Assembly (NCBI RefSeq): GCF_027490375.1
Contig: NZ_JAIXYH010000033.1
Location: forward strand, 1-64,000
Length of the DNA stretch: 64,000 nucleotides
Origin: Flavobacterium sp.
Lineage (GTDB): Bacteria; Bacteroidota; Bacteroidia; Flavobacteriales; Flavobacteriaceae
Direction: 5' to 3'
Every line of letters begins with the position of its first letter. Positions within the stretch are counted from its first letter, which is position 1. Below, piece after piece: positions 46,772-55,140 of the stretch. The notes beneath the pieces were generated by a model, which was given only the letters and a program-made list of their open reading frames with translations, did not search any database and was not told where the DNA came from. A program made the translations under genes and the position numbers.

Positions 46772-47647
46772 ATGGGTTCATTTGAAGAGATAAAAATTGA
46801 GAACGATTTTTTTCTATTGCGATTTCAGAATCATTCCACTGAAACCGTAATAGAACAAAAAGCCATTCCTTTGGGGTTTATTCAGTTTCATTTTTGTTTG
46901 AAGGGAACGGCTGTGCTTCACTTTAATGAAGGTTCGTATCAGTTGAATTTAGTGGAAGAACAGTCGTATTTACTGTACAATCCACAAAAAGAATTGCCTT
47001 TGCATTTGAAGATATCCCCAGACAGCTGGATTCTATCGGCGTTTCTTTCCATAAAAAAATTCCACTCGCTGTTTTCTACCGATGCACAACACATTAACTT
47101 TCTTACTGTCGAAAATCGGGATAAGAAATATTACGGGGAGTCGCGTGTGAGTCCGTCGATGGCCATCGTACTCAGCCAGCTTTTTCATTATAACTTACAT
47201 CCGTCGATCAAAAATTTGTACTATCGCGGCAAAGCGTTTGAATTGCTGAGTTTGTATTTCAATAAAACGGAAGATCCTTCGGCAGAACAATGTCCGTTTT
47301 TACTCGACGAAGAGAACGTCATGAAAATAAAAAAAGCGAAAGATATTGTAATCCAAAACATGGCCGAGCCGCCCGGATTGCAAGAACTTGCCGATCGAGT
47401 TGGTCTTACGCTAAAGAAATTAAAACTCGGCTTCAAGCAAATTTACGGCGACACCGTTTATGGCTATTTGTTTGATTATAAAATGGACTATGCGCGCCAA
47501 CTTCTAGATTCGGGTTCGTACAATGTAAACGAAGTAGGATTGAAGATTGGTTACAGCACGGGAAGTCATTTTATCGCGGCCTTCAAAAAGAAATTCGCTA
47601 CTACGCCCAAGAAATATTTAATGTCGATTAATCCAACAGTTTCTTAA
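46772..47647 (+). CDS. AraC-family transcriptional regulator
   Basis: A 291-residue regulator. The C-terminal AraC/XylS DNA-binding domain occupies about 190-288 with two helix-turn-helices (LQELADRVGLTLKKLKLGFKQIYG and VNEVGLKIGYSTGSHFIAAFKKKF, ending TPKKYL). The N-terminal 160 residues form a cupin-like sensing domain (IPLGFIQFHFCLKGTAVLHFNEG). It is divergent from hemA and 15 bp upstream of hemH, so it probably regulates heme genes on one or both sides; whether it senses heme, iron or something else cannot be read. Confidence 0.92.
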   Translation: MGSFEEIKIENDFFLLRFQNHSTETVIEQKAIPLGFIQFHFCLKGTAVLHFNEGSYQLNLVEEQSYLLYNPQKELPLHLKISPDSWILSAFLSIKKFHSLFSTDAQHINFLTVENRDKKYYGESRVSPSMAIVLSQLFHYNLHPSIKNLYYRGKAFELLSLYFNKTEDPSAEQCPFLLDEENVMKIKKAKDIVIQNMAEPPGLQELADRVGLTLKKLKLGFKQIYGDTVYGYLFDYKMDYARQLLDSGSYNVNEVGLKIGYSTGSHFIAAFKKKFATTPKKYLMSINPTVS

Positions 47648-47662
47648 TAAAAATCATATACA

Positions 47663-48730
47663 ATGCAACAATCTAAAAGAGGAGTGTTATTGGTAAATCT
47701 GGGATCTCCAAAAAGCCCAGAGCCTAAGGATGTGAAGCCATACTTAGACGAATTTTTAATGGACAAATACGTTATCGACGTACCGTTTTTACTGCGTGCG
47801 TTGTTAGTTCGTGGTATTATTTTGCAAACGCGTCCGAAACGTTCTGCGGAAGCATACAAAAAAATATGGTGGGATGAAGGTTCGCCACTAATTGTTCTTT
47901 CAGAACGTATGCACAAGAAAGTTTCTGCACAAGCTGAGGTTCCCGTTGTTTTGGCGATGCGCTACGGTCAGCCGTCGATTGATTCTGGCTTGAAAGCACT
48001 TCGCGATCAAGGCGTAACCGAAGTTTTGCTGTTTCCGTTGTATCCACAATATGCGATGGCAAGCACCAAAACCATCGTAGAATTAGCGCAGAAGTTGGTT
48101 GCTGAAAAGTATCTGGATTTGCATTTGCACCACGTTCCGGCTTTCTACAACCAAAAAAGTTACATCGAAAATTTAGCGAGAAGTATCCGCGAAAAATTGG
48201 AAGGTTTTGAATACGACCATCTACTGTTTTCGTACCACGGCATTCCGGAGCGTCATATTCGCAAAACCGACGTTACGAAATCGCACTGTAAGATGGATAG
48301 CAGTTGCTGTGCCACCAAATCGCCGGCGCACGAGTTTTGTTACCGTCACCAATGTTACGAAACTACGCGTCAGGTAGCCGAATTGCTGCAACTTCCGAAA
48401 GATAAATACAGCCAGTCGTTTCAATCGCGTTTGGCGGGCGACAAGTGGTTGGATCCGTATACCGACGTTGAAATCAATAAAATGCCGGCGAAAGGAATCA
48501 AGAAATTAGCCGTAGTTACGCCGGCTTTTGTATCGGATTGTTTGGAAACATTGGAGGAAATTGCAATGGAAGCCAATCACGAATTCAAAGAAAACGGCGG
48601 CGAAGAATTCATGGCAATTCCGTGTTTAAACGACGACGATACTTGGTGTGCTACAGTTGCCGAATGGATAAACGATTGGGCAGCAACAGGGAAAGTTTTT
48701 GCTCCAAGAACCGCTGAAGTAACGGCATAA
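47663..48730 (+). CDS. hemH: Ferrochelatase
   Basis: A 355-residue enzyme inserting Fe2+ into porphyrin. The family start GVLLVNLGSPKSPEPKDVKPYLDEFL, the catalytic-His segment LLFSYHGIPERHIRKTD and the acidic VVTPAFVSDCLETLEEIAMEA segment are all present. A Cys-rich stretch (CKMDSSCCATKSPAHEFCYRHQC) lies in the middle, as in other Bacteroidota enzymes. It follows the AraC gene by 15 bp and shares one base with the hemJ start codon. Confidence 0.97.
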   Translation: MQQSKRGVLLVNLGSPKSPEPKDVKPYLDEFLMDKYVIDVPFLLRALLVRGIILQTRPKRSAEAYKKIWWDEGSPLIVLSERMHKKVSAQAEVPVVLAMRYGQPSIDSGLKALRDQGVTEVLLFPLYPQYAMASTKTIVELAQKLVAEKYLDLHLHHVPAFYNQKSYIENLARSIREKLEGFEYDHLLFSYHGIPERHIRKTDVTKSHCKMDSSCCATKSPAHEFCYRHQCYETTRQVAELLQLPKDKYSQSFQSRLAGDKWLDPYTDVEINKMPAKGIKKLAVVTPAFVSDCLETLEEIAMEANHEFKENGGEEFMAIPCLNDDDTWCATVAEWINDWAATGKVFAPRTAEVTA

Positions 48731-49278
48731 TGTACGAGTATTTAAAGGCATTGCATCTCATTTTTGTGGTAACCTGGTTCGCTGGGCTATTCTACATTGT
48801 GCGGCTTTTTGTGTACCAGACCGAAGTTTTTGATAAATCGGAAATTGAACGCCAAATTTTGCAACCGCAATACAAATTAATGGCGTATCGATTGTGGTAT
48901 ATAATAACATGGCCTTCGGCAGTTTTAGCATCGATTTTCGCTTTTTGGATGCTGTTTTTCACTCCAGTCGGACGAGCTTGGTTAGAAACCGATTGGATGC
49001 AAGTAAAACTCGGGTTTGTAGCACTTTTATATGCTTATCAGTTAAAATGCCATCAGATTTATCGCAAGCTTCAGCGCGGCGAAAAACCACATTCTTCGAA
49101 TTTTTTGCGATTGTGGAATGAAGTAGCAACACTTATTTTGTTTGCCGTTGTTTTTCTAGTGGTGTTGAAAAACGCTTTTAACTGGATTTTTGGAGTAGTT
49201 GGTATCATTGTGGTATCGCTTTTGCTGATGTTAGGGTTCAAATTTTATAAAAATCTGCGCGCAAAACGAGGAACCTAA
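48730..49278 (+). CDS. hemJ: HemJ-type protoporphyrinogen IX oxidase
   Basis: A 182-residue membrane protein with about four to five hydrophobic helices. The N-terminal LKALHLIFVVTWFAGLFYIVRLFVYQ with its conserved His, and the middle WYIITWPSAVLAS and MQVKLGFVALLYAYQLKCH, match the HemJ/UPF0093 family that oxidises protoporphyrinogen IX in bacteria lacking HemG and HemY. The one-base overlap with hemH (TAATG) supports the role: it supplies the ferrochelatase substrate. A generic CopD-like protein is less likely in this context. Confidence 0.9.
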   Translation: MYEYLKALHLIFVVTWFAGLFYIVRLFVYQTEVFDKSEIERQILQPQYKLMAYRLWYIITWPSAVLASIFAFWMLFFTPVGRAWLETDWMQVKLGFVALLYAYQLKCHQIYRKLQRGEKPHSSNFLRLWNEVATLILFAVVFLVVLKNAFNWIFGVVGIIVVSLLLMLGFKFYKNLRAKRGT

Positions 49279-50759
49279 TGCTAAAGTCGGTGAAGATAAA
49301 AAGGGTGTCGCTACGGATTCGAATCTTTCTTTCGATGATCGTACTCACGCTTATTGCTTCAGTTCTTATGGCCTCGATCTCTATTTTTCAGTTTAAACGC
49401 GAGGCGAAAGATTATCACCGCGAGCGTTTGGAACGGAAAGAAAATGCCATCAAAGAACACATCAACTACATTTTAGCAAACACAACCTATCCGCTTACCG
49501 AAGAAAATTTAGCACTGATTTTTAAAGATAAGATTCACGAATTGAGTAACATTCATGCGCTGCAAATCAACATTTACAGCCTCGACGGAAAGTTACTAAA
49601 GTCGTCGAAAGGGGCTTTTTCGGTTGATCAAGCTTCGCCACCCATACCCGATTACATTCTTCGCATTATGCGTGCTTCACTTGAAAAACGTTATGTGGAT
49701 GTACGTACGATAGAAGGAAAAAAATACCGTTCGTCTTACAGTCAGATTAAAGATTTGAAATTCAAGCCGCTGGGTATTTTAAACCTGCCGTATATCGAAG
49801 ACGATGGTTTTTACGACCGCGAATTAAAAAATTTCTTGATTCGCTTGAGTCAAGTTTATTCGTTTATGTTGCTGATTGCCTTTGCATTGGCTTACTTTTT
49901 GTCGAGTTTCATTACCAAATCTTTGAAACGAATTTCCGATAAAATAACGGAAACTAATCTGAATCAGAAAAACGAGAAAATTGATTTGGACGATTCAAGT
50001 CGAGAGATTTCGCTACTTATAAACGCATATAATACGCTAGTCGATAAATTGGAGGATAGCGCGGCGAAATTAGCGCAAAGCGAACGCGAACAAGCCTGGC
50101 GCGAAATGGCCAAGCAAGTTGCACACGAGATTAAAAATCCGCTTACGCCCATGCGTTTAACGGTACAGAGTTTTCAGCGACGTTTCGACCCGAACGACCC
50201 AGATATTCGTCAGAAAATGGACGATTATTCGAAAACACTGATTCAGCAAATCGACATCATGAGTTCGGTTGCCTCGGCTTTTTCCAATTTTGCTTCGATG
50301 CCTGCGCAACAGAATGAGACGTTAAATGTTGGAAAAGTCGTGGAGTTGGCGCTCGATATTTTTAATGAAGATTACATCGAATTGCAACTGCCCGACGAGA
50401 AAATCATTACGCGAATGGATCGTACGCAGCTCATTCGAATCATCACGAATTTAGTTAAAAACAGCATTCAAGCTATACCCGAAGAACAAGTAGAAAAGAA
50501 AATCCAAGTGCGGATACGGCGTGCGGGCAACGAAGTAGAAATCTCGGTTTCAGATAACGGAACCGGCATTCCGCCAGAAAACAGCGACCGCATTTTTGAA
50601 CCCAAATTTACCACCAAAACCAGTGGTATGGGACTCGGATTGGGCATCATCAAAAACATTATCGAAAATTATTCAGGAACCATTACTTTTGAAACACAAT
50701 TGGGGCACGGAAGTACATTTTACGTGCGTTTACCCATCACAAAACTCGTAAAGCTATGA
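49278..50759 (+). CDS. NtrY-like sensor histidine kinase (orphan)
   Basis: A 493-residue membrane kinase: helix 1 at about 13-35, a periplasmic sensing domain of about 150 residues, helix 2 at about 192-214, then HAMP. The phosphoacceptor is His283 in VAHEIKNPLTPMRL. The ATPase domain has NLVKNSIQA (N box), SDNGTGIPPEN (G1) and FTTKTSGMGLGLGIIKNI (F/G2). ExxNPLTPMRL is typical of the NtrY group. It overlaps hemJ by one base and the next gene by 4 bp. No response regulator is adjacent, so the partner is elsewhere. Confidence 0.94.
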   Translation: MLKSVKIKRVSLRIRIFLSMIVLTLIASVLMASISIFQFKREAKDYHRERLERKENAIKEHINYILANTTYPLTEENLALIFKDKIHELSNIHALQINIYSLDGKLLKSSKGAFSVDQASPPIPDYILRIMRASLEKRYVDVRTIEGKKYRSSYSQIKDLKFKPLGILNLPYIEDDGFYDRELKNFLIRLSQVYSFMLLIAFALAYFLSSFITKSLKRISDKITETNLNQKNEKIDLDDSSREISLLINAYNTLVDKLEDSAAKLAQSEREQAWREMAKQVAHEIKNPLTPMRLTVQSFQRRFDPNDPDIRQKMDDYSKTLIQQIDIMSSVASAFSNFASMPAQQNETLNVGKVVELALDIFNEDYIELQLPDEKIITRMDRTQLIRIITNLVKNSIQAIPEEQVEKKIQVRIRRAGNEVEISVSDNGTGIPPENSDRIFEPKFTTKTSGMGLGLGIIKNIIENYSGTITFETQLGHGSTFYVRLPITKLVKL

Positions 50760-51538
50760 CATTCGAAAACTTACAAACTAGTCAAACCGACGCTATTTTT
50801 CGCATTACCATCGACCGACCATCAAAACTTAATGCACTCAATAAAGCGACAATTCAAGCACTGCACGAGGCTTTCGCTTACGCAGAACAAAAAGCAGATG
50901 TTCGTGTGATTATTTTAACCGGAAGTGGCGAAAAGGCGTTTGTAGCTGGTGCAGATATTTCGGAATTTGCCGATTTTAATGTGAGCGAAGGAGCAGCATT
51001 AGCAGCCGAAGGTCAGCGTTTGTTGTTCGATTTTGTTGAACGCTTGTCGAAACCTGTAATTGCAGCCGTAAACGGTTTTGCTTTGGGCGGTGGCTTGGAG
51101 TTGGCTATGTCGGCACACATACGTATCGCTTCGACCAACGCCAAAATGGGATTGCCGGAGGTTACTTTAGGTGTAATTCCTGGTTACGGCGGAACACAGC
51201 GTTTGGCGCAATTAGTAGGGAAGGGTAAGGCAATGGAGTTAATTCTATCGGCTTCGATGATTGATGCACAAGCCGCCCATCAATTAGGTTTAGTGAATAA
51301 AGTAGTCGATCAATCGGAGTTGCTCGTCGAGGCAGAAGCACTTGCGTCTAAAATTGCAGCAAATTCTCCTGCGGCCATTCGTGCAGCTATTCAAGCGGTA
51401 AATGCCGGCTATGACAACAGCCAGAACGGATTCGAAACAGAGATAAAGCTGTTTGGAACCTGTTTTGGAACAGCAGATTTTAAAGAAGGAACATCAGCCT
51501 TTCTCGAAAAAAGAAAAGCTGTGTTTACTGGAAATTAG
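50756..51538 (+). CDS. Enoyl-CoA hydratase/isomerase family protein (crotonase fold)
   Basis: A 260-residue crotonase. The oxyanion-hole stretch GEKAFVAGADISEF and NGFALGGGLELAMSAHIRIAS, and the catalytic Glu region MGLPEVTLGVIPGYGGTQRL, are intact; both catalytic Glu positions appear conserved (GGGLEL and LPEVTLG). It would hydrate trans-2-enoyl-CoAs in fatty-acid oxidation or related pathways; specificity is not readable. It begins within the last codons of the kinase gene (ATGA overlap) and ends convergently with the thioesterase, the stops overlapping by 4 bp. Confidence 0.95.
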   Translation: MTFENLQTSQTDAIFRITIDRPSKLNALNKATIQALHEAFAYAEQKADVRVIILTGSGEKAFVAGADISEFADFNVSEGAALAAEGQRLLFDFVERLSKPVIAAVNGFALGGGLELAMSAHIRIASTNAKMGLPEVTLGVIPGYGGTQRLAQLVGKGKAMELILSASMIDAQAAHQLGLVNKVVDQSELLVEAEALASKIAANSPAAIRAAIQAVNAGYDNSQNGFETEIKLFGTCFGTADFKEGTSAFLEKRKAVFTGN

Positions 51539-52062
51539 TCGTTGAAAATAGCTTTCAGTTCCGTGGCTTCAGAGGGTTTCATTTTCCCAGCAAGCACTAA
51601 ACTCAATTGCTTTCTGCGTAAAGCGGCTTCAAAACGCTGAATTTCTAATTCGGTTTCAGGTTTGATTGGTGGAACTTCAACCGGACGTCCTGTGTCGTCT
51701 ACGGCTACGAATGTGTAAATAGCTTCGTTCGCCTTGTTGCGTTGTCCAGACTCGCGATCTTCAATCCATACGTCGATGAAAATTTCCATGGACGACTTAA
51801 ACGAACGCGAAACTTTAGCTTCTACAGTTACCACACTTCCCAACGGAATGGCGCGGTTAAAAGCCACGTGATTTACCGATGCTGTTACGACAATTCTACG
51901 CGAATGACGTCGGGCGGCAATACTCGCAGCGCGATCCATACGCGCCAACAATTCGCCGCCAAAAAGATTGTTCAACGGATTGGTTTCGCTTGGCAAAACG
52001 AGGTCGGTTAATACCGTTAACGATTCGGAAGGTGTTTTAGCTACCACTATTTTTTTCGGCAA
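51535..52062 (-). CDS. Acyl-CoA thioesterase (hotdog fold, YciA/BACH-like)
   Basis: A 175-residue cytoplasmic enzyme. NPLNNLFGGELLARMDRAASIAARRHS is the hotdog helix with the conserved Asn, Gly-Gly and Asp, followed by VTASVNHVAFNRAIPLGSVVTVEAKV. The C-terminus adds a helical tail. It hydrolyses acyl-CoAs; chain length is unknown. It is convergent with the crotonase gene, so the two CoA-related enzymes are neighbours but not one operon. Confidence 0.93.
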   Translation of the reverse strand: MPKKIVVAKTPSESLTVLTDLVLPSETNPLNNLFGGELLARMDRAASIAARRHSRRIVVTASVNHVAFNRAIPLGSVVTVEAKVSRSFKSSMEIFIDVWIEDRESGQRNKANEAIYTFVAVDDTGRPVEVPPIKPETELEIQRFEAALRRKQLSLVLAGKMKPSEATELKAIFND

Positions 52063-52136
52063 AAGTATAGAAATGTAGGCTTTCTCAAAGGCTGCTTTAA
52101 GAAAGGTTTAAGTTTGGTTACGCGAAGTGGTTTGAA

Positions 52137-53072
52137 TTATTCTACCAACAACCACGCATCTTGCGTTTGTGTTTGGTGAATGTGTGTTAATGCAGCTTTT
52201 GCTTCGCCGTATTTGGTGTAACTTCCAAATAAAACAGGTGTTAATCCGAAGCGATTTTTTGGAAGCGAACGTGCTTCAAAACCTCTTGATTTCAGGTCGC
52301 TTAAAACGGCATTTGCATTTTTCTGGTCGCGAAAAGCACCTGCAACTACGTGATATTTATAATCTGGAGTCGACACGGGAAGCGATAATGTTTCCGACGG
52401 ACTCGCAATTACAAAGGTTGCTTTTTGGATTTCTTGCGTTACTTTTTGTTGAACCGTAGCGCGAACTTCGGCAGTTTTTTCTTCCACGTAAGTGTCGTAA
52501 GCTTGGTTGCCAAAGAAACCGCTTACTCCCAAAATTAGCACGGCTGCCGAGGCGTATTTCCAGGCGTTGAATTGTGAGCGGCTTTGCTGTTCTAATTCGA
52601 TAACTTTGGGTTGAGATTCGATTACAGGTGCCGAAGCATTTTGAATTTCTTCAACATATCGCTGTGGAATTCGAATGTTCGAAAGTCCGAATGCGGCGGT
52701 ATAGTAATTTACGTCGTTTGCAGGTTCGAAACGAATGGCTCCGAAATTAGTTTGTTCTAAAGTGCCAATATTTCGAAGTTCAACGCGTTGTTTAGCAGCT
52801 AATTGATCTTCTACGAAAGCTACTTCAGCGCGAATTAAATTCAGTGCCGTATCGAAGCTAATTTTTTCTGCTTTAGCGATATGACTCGCCAGTAATCCGT
52901 CGTTATGACGCAAGTTAACATTAAACGAAATTGTCTTTTTGGGCGGAATGCACAAGCCTTTTTCAGGATCGATCACTGCCGACTGGATTTCGGCAATAAA
53001 ACCACCAAAACCAGGTACGGTTACGCACTGGTAGCGGTACAACAACTCAGAAATAAATCGTTCAATCTTCAT
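52137..53072 (-). CDS. HU-like/SPOR domain membrane protein
   Basis: A protein of about 311 residues, started at the ATG at 53072 (MKIERFISELLYRYQ). The N-terminal 140 residues are an HU-related (CCDC81-like) domain (CVTVPGFGGFIA, ISFNVNLRHNDGLLASHIA, VELRNIGTLEQ). A membrane helix lies at about 172-190 (SAAVLILGVSGFFG). The C-terminal 75 residues form a SPOR domain (YKYHVVAGAFRDQKNANAVLSDL...VLFGSYTKYGEA), which binds denuded septal peptidoglycan. A cytoplasmic DNA-binding-like domain linked to a periplasmic septal domain suggests a role at division; this is inference. It is divergent from dprA. Confidence 0.88.
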   Translation of the reverse strand: MKIERFISELLYRYQCVTVPGFGGFIAEIQSAVIDPEKGLCIPPKKTISFNVNLRHNDGLLASHIAKAEKISFDTALNLIRAEVAFVEDQLAAKQRVELRNIGTLEQTNFGAIRFEPANDVNYYTAAFGLSNIRIPQRYVEEIQNASAPVIESQPKVIELEQQSRSQFNAWKYASAAVLILGVSGFFGNQAYDTYVEEKTAEVRATVQQKVTQEIQKATFVIASPSETLSLPVSTPDYKYHVVAGAFRDQKNANAVLSDLKSRGFEARSLPKNRFGLTPVLFGSYTKYGEAKAALTHIHQTQTQDAWLLVE

Positions 53073-53172
53073 AAAAACAAAAATACGCATTCGAGAATTG
53101 ATGTGCTATTTTGTTTCAAAATCTTATTAACAACTGTTTTTGTTTTTGTATCTTGTGCTTCAATATTTTACT

Positions 53173-54273
53173 ATGCGCCATACAGAATTACTCTACGTTT
53201 TAGCTTTGCTAAAGGCCGAAGGCATTGGTAATGTCATCGCCAGAAAGTTGCTTTCGCACTTCGAAAATCCGTCCGATATTTTTTCCGCGAAAGCGAAAGA
53301 TCTTGCCCAAATTCACGGCATCGGAAACTTCCGAATTTCAGCTCTCAAAAACAAATCGCTTTTAAAACAAGCCGAAAAAGAGCTTGTTTACATGCAAGAA
53401 ACCGCCGTAACTCCACTGTTTATTTCCGACGAAGCATTTCCGAATCGACTTCGACAATGTTCGGATGCACCTGTTTTGCTGTTTACTTCAGGGAAAATGG
53501 ATTTAAACGCACAAAAAGTTATCAGTATCGTGGGTACCCGACGCATGACCAATTATGGGAGCGGATTTTTAAAAGAATTTATCCAAGAGCTTGTTCTATA
53601 CAACCCATTGATTGTTAGTGGATTTGCTTACGGAGTTGATATTGCAGCACACCAGTTTGCTGTACAAAACAATTTACAAACCGTTGGCGTTTTAGCGCAC
53701 GGGCTTGCCGATATCTATCCGAAGGTGCACAAAAAATTCATTCGACCAATCTCAGAAAACGGAGGTTTGGTAACCGAATTTTTCAGCGATGTGGCGCCCG
53801 ACAAAGAGCACTTTGTTCGTCGAAATCGGATTGTTGCAGGTTTGGCCGACGCTACCATTGTAGTTGAATCGGCCGATCGCGGCGGTTCGTTGATAACGGC
53901 GAACTTCGCTTTTGATTACAGTCGCGATGTTTTTGCAGTTCCGGGTCGTTTAAACGATAAATTCAGCGCAGGTTGTAATCACTTAATTAAATGTCAGAAA
54001 GCAGCTTTACTTACATCGGTTGCCGATTTGGTGTATTTGCTCAATTGGGAACAAAAAAAGAACGCACCGGCTGTTCAAAAACAACTGTTTGTTGAGCTAA
54101 AACCCGACGAACAAACGCTGTACGATACGCTCTACAAAACAGGAAAGTTGCAGCTCGACGATTTAGCTATCCACTGCGATTTACCTGTGCATAAAACTGC
54201 GGTATTGCTTTTAGAACTAGAACTCAAAGGATTGGTGTTGCCGCTGCCAGGAAAATTTTTCGAAGCCATTTAA
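53173..54273 (+). CDS. dprA: DNA-processing protein DprA
   Basis: A protein of about 366 residues, with the ATG at 53173 (MRHTELLYVLALLKAEGIGN). It has an N-terminal helix-hairpin-helix/SAM-like part (IHGIGNFRISAL) and the Rossmann core (VISIVGTRRMTNYG, SGFAYGVDIAAHQFAV, GVLAHGLADIYPKVHKKF, SADRGGSLITANFA). A winged-helix DprA tail (LDDLAIHCDLPVHKTAVLLLELELKG) closes it. DprA protects incoming single-stranded DNA and loads RecA in transformation. The GxxExxY gene follows by 10 bp. Confidence 0.97.
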   Translation: MRHTELLYVLALLKAEGIGNVIARKLLSHFENPSDIFSAKAKDLAQIHGIGNFRISALKNKSLLKQAEKELVYMQETAVTPLFISDEAFPNRLRQCSDAPVLLFTSGKMDLNAQKVISIVGTRRMTNYGSGFLKEFIQELVLYNPLIVSGFAYGVDIAAHQFAVQNNLQTVGVLAHGLADIYPKVHKKFIRPISENGGLVTEFFSDVAPDKEHFVRRNRIVAGLADATIVVESADRGGSLITANFAFDYSRDVFAVPGRLNDKFSAGCNHLIKCQKAALLTSVADLVYLLNWEQKKNAPAVQKQLFVELKPDEQTLYDTLYKTGKLQLDDLAIHCDLPVHKTAVLLLELELKGLVLPLPGKFFEAI

Positions 54274-54283
54274 AATTTACATC

Positions 54284-54664
54284 ATGGAAGAAATTAATCA
54301 AATTACGTATGTAGTTCGGTCTGCTATTTTCGAAGTTCATAGAGAACTAGGGCCGGGATTGTTTGAACGCGTTTACGAAGCCGCTTTGGCGCGTGAATTA
54401 AAGGATTTGGGATTGTCGGTTAGCCGGCAGTACACAAAATCATTAATGTACAAGGGAGAGTTATTAGGCGAAGCCTATGTGATTGATTTACTCGTTGAAA
54501 ACAAGGTGATTGTTGAAATAAAATCGGTAGAAAATTTACAAAACGTCCATAAAAAGCAGTTGATGACGTATCTGCGACTTTCTGGATGTAAAGTTGGTTT
54601 GCTGGTGAATTTTAACTCGGGCTATCTAGTCGATAAAGAATCACTTATAAGAATCATCGTTTAG
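54284..54664 (+). CDS. GxxExxY protein (PD-(D/E)XK nuclease-fold family)
   Basis: A 126-residue protein. The name-giving motif is GLFERVY at 25-31, after the conserved FEVHRELGPG. The nuclease-like core reads YVIDLLVENKVIVEIKSVENL, which supplies the Asp and ExK of a PD-(D/E)XK site, and QLMTYLRLSGCKVGLLVNFN is the family's closing helix and strand. Whether it cuts DNA is unknown for the family as far as I know. It follows dprA by 10 bp and is followed immediately by a six-unit hairpin array, so gene plus array may be one inserted unit. Confidence 0.92.
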   Translation: MEEINQITYVVRSAIFEVHRELGPGLFERVYEAALARELKDLGLSVSRQYTKSLMYKGELLGEAYVIDLLVENKVIVEIKSVENLQNVHKKQLMTYLRLSGCKVGLLVNFNSGYLVDKESLIRIIV

Positions 54665-55135
54665 CGCTGGCGCACAGAAAAAACCTAAACGCACTGAATT
54701 TACTTGCATTTCTGTGTAAATCTGTGTGTTCTGTGAGATAACACTGCGCACAGAATACACCGAAACTCACGGAATTTTTCTTGCATTTCTGTGTGAATCT
54801 GTGTATTCTGTGAGCAAATACTTCTCACAGCAAACACTGAAACCACGGAATTTTTCTTGCATTTCTGTGTGAATCTGTGTGTTCTGTGAGAAAACACTGC
54901 GCACAGAAAACACCGAAACTCACGGAATTTTTCTTGCATTTCTGTGTGAATCTGTGTATTCTGTGAGCAAATACTTCTCACAGAAAACACCGAAACGCAC
55001 CGAATTTTACTTGCATGTCTGTGTGAATCTGCGTGTTCTGTGAGCAAACACTGCGCACAGAAAACACCGAAACTCACCGAATTTTTCTTGCATGTCTGTG
55101 TGAATCTGTGTATTCTGTGAGCAAATATCGCTTTG
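54665..55135. repeat. Six tandem hairpin units with a two-unit superperiod
   Basis: Six units of about 77 bp. Each has CACAGAAAACACCGAAACTC on the left, a centre GGAATTTTTCTTGCAT and CTGTGTGAATCTGTGT plus TTCTGTGAG on the right, so the arms are imperfect inverted repeats. Units 1, 3 and 5 end GTGTTCTGTGAG...AACACT and are followed by GCGCACAG or CTCACAG; units 2, 4 and 6 end GTATTCTGTGAGCAAATA. The real period is therefore about 154 bp repeated three times. Unit 1 is the most diverged and lies next to the GxxExxY gene. A 125-codon minus-strand frame across it is only translated repeat. Confidence 0.92.
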
Positions 55136-55140
55136 CAGAC

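Noticed and set aside
54700..55077. A 125-codon minus-strand frame with repeated Cys-Ala-Val and Gln-Asn-Thr-Gln words
   Set aside because: It is the translation of the hairpin array; the protein repeats exactly follow the DNA units and there is no independent coding signal.
54665..55135. CRISPR array
   Set aside because: Whole units are repeated; there are no unique spacers of constant size and no cas genes.
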